Below are positions 63,187-64,000 of a stretch of DNA of 64,000 nt, piece after piece. The notes beneath the pieces were generated by a model. The model saw only the letters and a list, made by a program, of their open reading frames with translations, searched no databases and was not told where the DNA came from. The DNA comes from Bacillota bacterium (GTDB taxonomy: Bacteria; Bacillota_I; Bacilli_A; Izemoplasmatales; Hujiaoplasmataceae). The position numbers were made by a program, and so were the translations under genes. Location of the stretch: positions 62,001 through 126,000 of the forward strand of contig JAHIRM010000036.1 of the NCBI GenBank assembly GCA_018818595.1. The letters run 5' to 3'. Positions within the stretch are counted from its first letter, which is position 1. Each line of letters starts with the position of its first letter.

Positions 63187-63271
63187 ATCAAATCCTCCAA
63201 TCAGTCACTAATATATTCTATAATTTATCTGGTGAAAAATCAAGTAAAAGATGTTTCAAAGGTGTGTTTTT

Positions 63272-64000
63272 CTATTTTTTAGGAGGTATTGGGAAAAAGG
63301 GAGAAGTTTTTTTGGCATATTCTTGAAATTCTGGGTTATTTTGGTATTTTTTTTCAAGCAAAGGAATGCCTGAAACAAATAGTAAAAGATAACTAATGAG
63401 TAAAGGACTTACAATCGCTATAATTCCTAACGTGGTACTAAGAACCATTACCCATAAACTCCACCAAATTAATGTTTCACCAAAATAGTTAGGATGTCTT
63501 GTAAATTTCCACAAACCAGATGTCATAATGTGTCCTTTGTTTTCGGGCTTTGATAGAAAATGTCGTAATTGATAATCTCCGATTCCTTCAAATAATAACC
63601 CGATAAGAAAAAGAACTCCTCCAACGATTATCCAAGTAAGATGGACTGTTGTTTTTGAAGTATAGGCCGCATAGATTGGAAAAGCAATTATCATCATAAA
63701 GAATGCTTGAGACATAAACACTTTAAAGAATGCTTGAAGTCTTGGGGATTTATCTTCCCATTTTTTTCTCATTTCAACGTAGCGGAAATCTTCAGGTTTT
63801 TTGAAATTTCTAATCGAAATGTATAAGAATAATCTTAATCCCCAAAGAGTAATCAATAAACTAATCACGACTTGAAGCAAGGTAAGATTGCTTGTAAAAA
63901 TAACATAAATAAAACTATAAAGACTTATAACAACAAATCCTAATCCCCAACCAATGTCAACAATTGAATTGTTGTTATGTTTTTGGGCAATTATAAAGAA
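63272..64000 (-). CDS. DUF1295 membrane protein, 5' end cut by window edge
   Basis: The frame is open from the stop at 63272 to the right edge, giving at least 242 residues. The visible N-terminal part, beginning about 15 codons from the edge, has NNNSIVDIGWGLGFV, a DUF1295 start block. Later come PRLQAFFKVFMSQAFFMM, the GLWKFTRHPNYFGETLIWW motif and a basic C-terminus. DUF1295 proteins resemble steroid reductases and isoprenylcysteine methyltransferases; the bacterial role is unclear. A TTG at 63878-63880 is an internal codon, not the true start. Confidence 0.88.
   Translation of the reverse strand, partial: FFIIAQKHNNNSIVDIGWGLGFVVISLYSFIYVIFTSNLTLLQVVISLLITLWGLRLFLYISIRNFKKPEDFRYVEMRKKWEDKSPRLQAFFKVFMSQAFFMMIIAFPIYAAYTSKTTVHLTWIIVGGVLFLIGLLFEGIGDYQLRHFLSKPENKGHIMTSGLWKFTRHPNYFGETLIWWSLWVMVLSTTLGIIAIVSPLLISYLLLFVSGIPLLEKKYQNNPEFQEYAKKTSPFFPIPPKK

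Overview
This window is AT-rich chromosomal DNA from a low-GC Gram-positive lineage. Gene content and order recall the wall-less or near wall-less relatives of Bacilli (Acholeplasma, Izemoplasma and Haloplasma-like groups), though a member of Erysipelotrichia is also possible. TGA is used as a real stop (tetR at 6309, dCMP deaminase at 9880, the regulator at 22064) and Trp is TGG, so the standard bacterial code applies and Mycoplasmatales/Spiroplasma are unlikely. The taxonomic placement is inference from gene content; no rRNA or tRNA gene is present. I see no prophage, insertion sequence or CRISPR array. Once the small genes are counted, no stretch over 300 bases lacks a gene.

Most genes lie on the minus strand in tight operons. 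From left to right: truB (cut by the edge), trxA and mutS2 (1-2770); plus-strand rnhC; a TetR-controlled ABC-2 exporter with a 42-residue membrane protein at its end (3805-6992); a ten-gene run from an AI-2E-type permease through tcdA, msrA, psuG, dCMP deaminase and a YlbL-type protease to lspA and rluD (7026-14078); hisS and acpP; recJ-apt-relA-dtd (15892-21174); nadC coupled to a Fic-fold regulator that has lost its catalytic motif (21249-23158); a repeat lipoprotein; topoisomerase IV (parE-parC); plsY; a TrkA-C membrane protein and yneF; a small ferredoxin; marR-degV; the macromolecular synthesis operon glyS-dnaG-rpoD-trmK-nif3 (32904-38800); phoH-ybeY-cdd-era-recO; rpsU; mtaB-rsmE; a thioredoxin-like lipoprotein.

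The most notable region is 46077-51773. A PadR regulator with a clear operator drives jetA-jetB-jetC, the MukF/MukE/MukB-like subunits of a Wadjet/MksBEF SMC complex, with no JetD nuclease gene in the window. Next come an SPL-type radical SAM gene, a plus-strand cluster of three paralogous zinc-ribbon membrane proteins plus a DUF4234 protein, the hrcA-grpE-dnaK-dnaJ heat-shock operon under two CIRCE operators, a membrane GGDEF/HD-GYP protein, a metallo-beta-lactamase fold hydrolase with a ROK kinase, rpmG, and a DUF1295 protein cut by the right edge.

Most of the content is housekeeping: translation and tRNA/rRNA modification, replication and recombination, stringent response and protein folding. 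The parts that could hold new biology are the JetD-less SMC operon, the pseudo-Fic/nadC pair, the zinc-ribbon cluster, the Cys-rich tail on HisRS and the small exporter-linked membrane protein.
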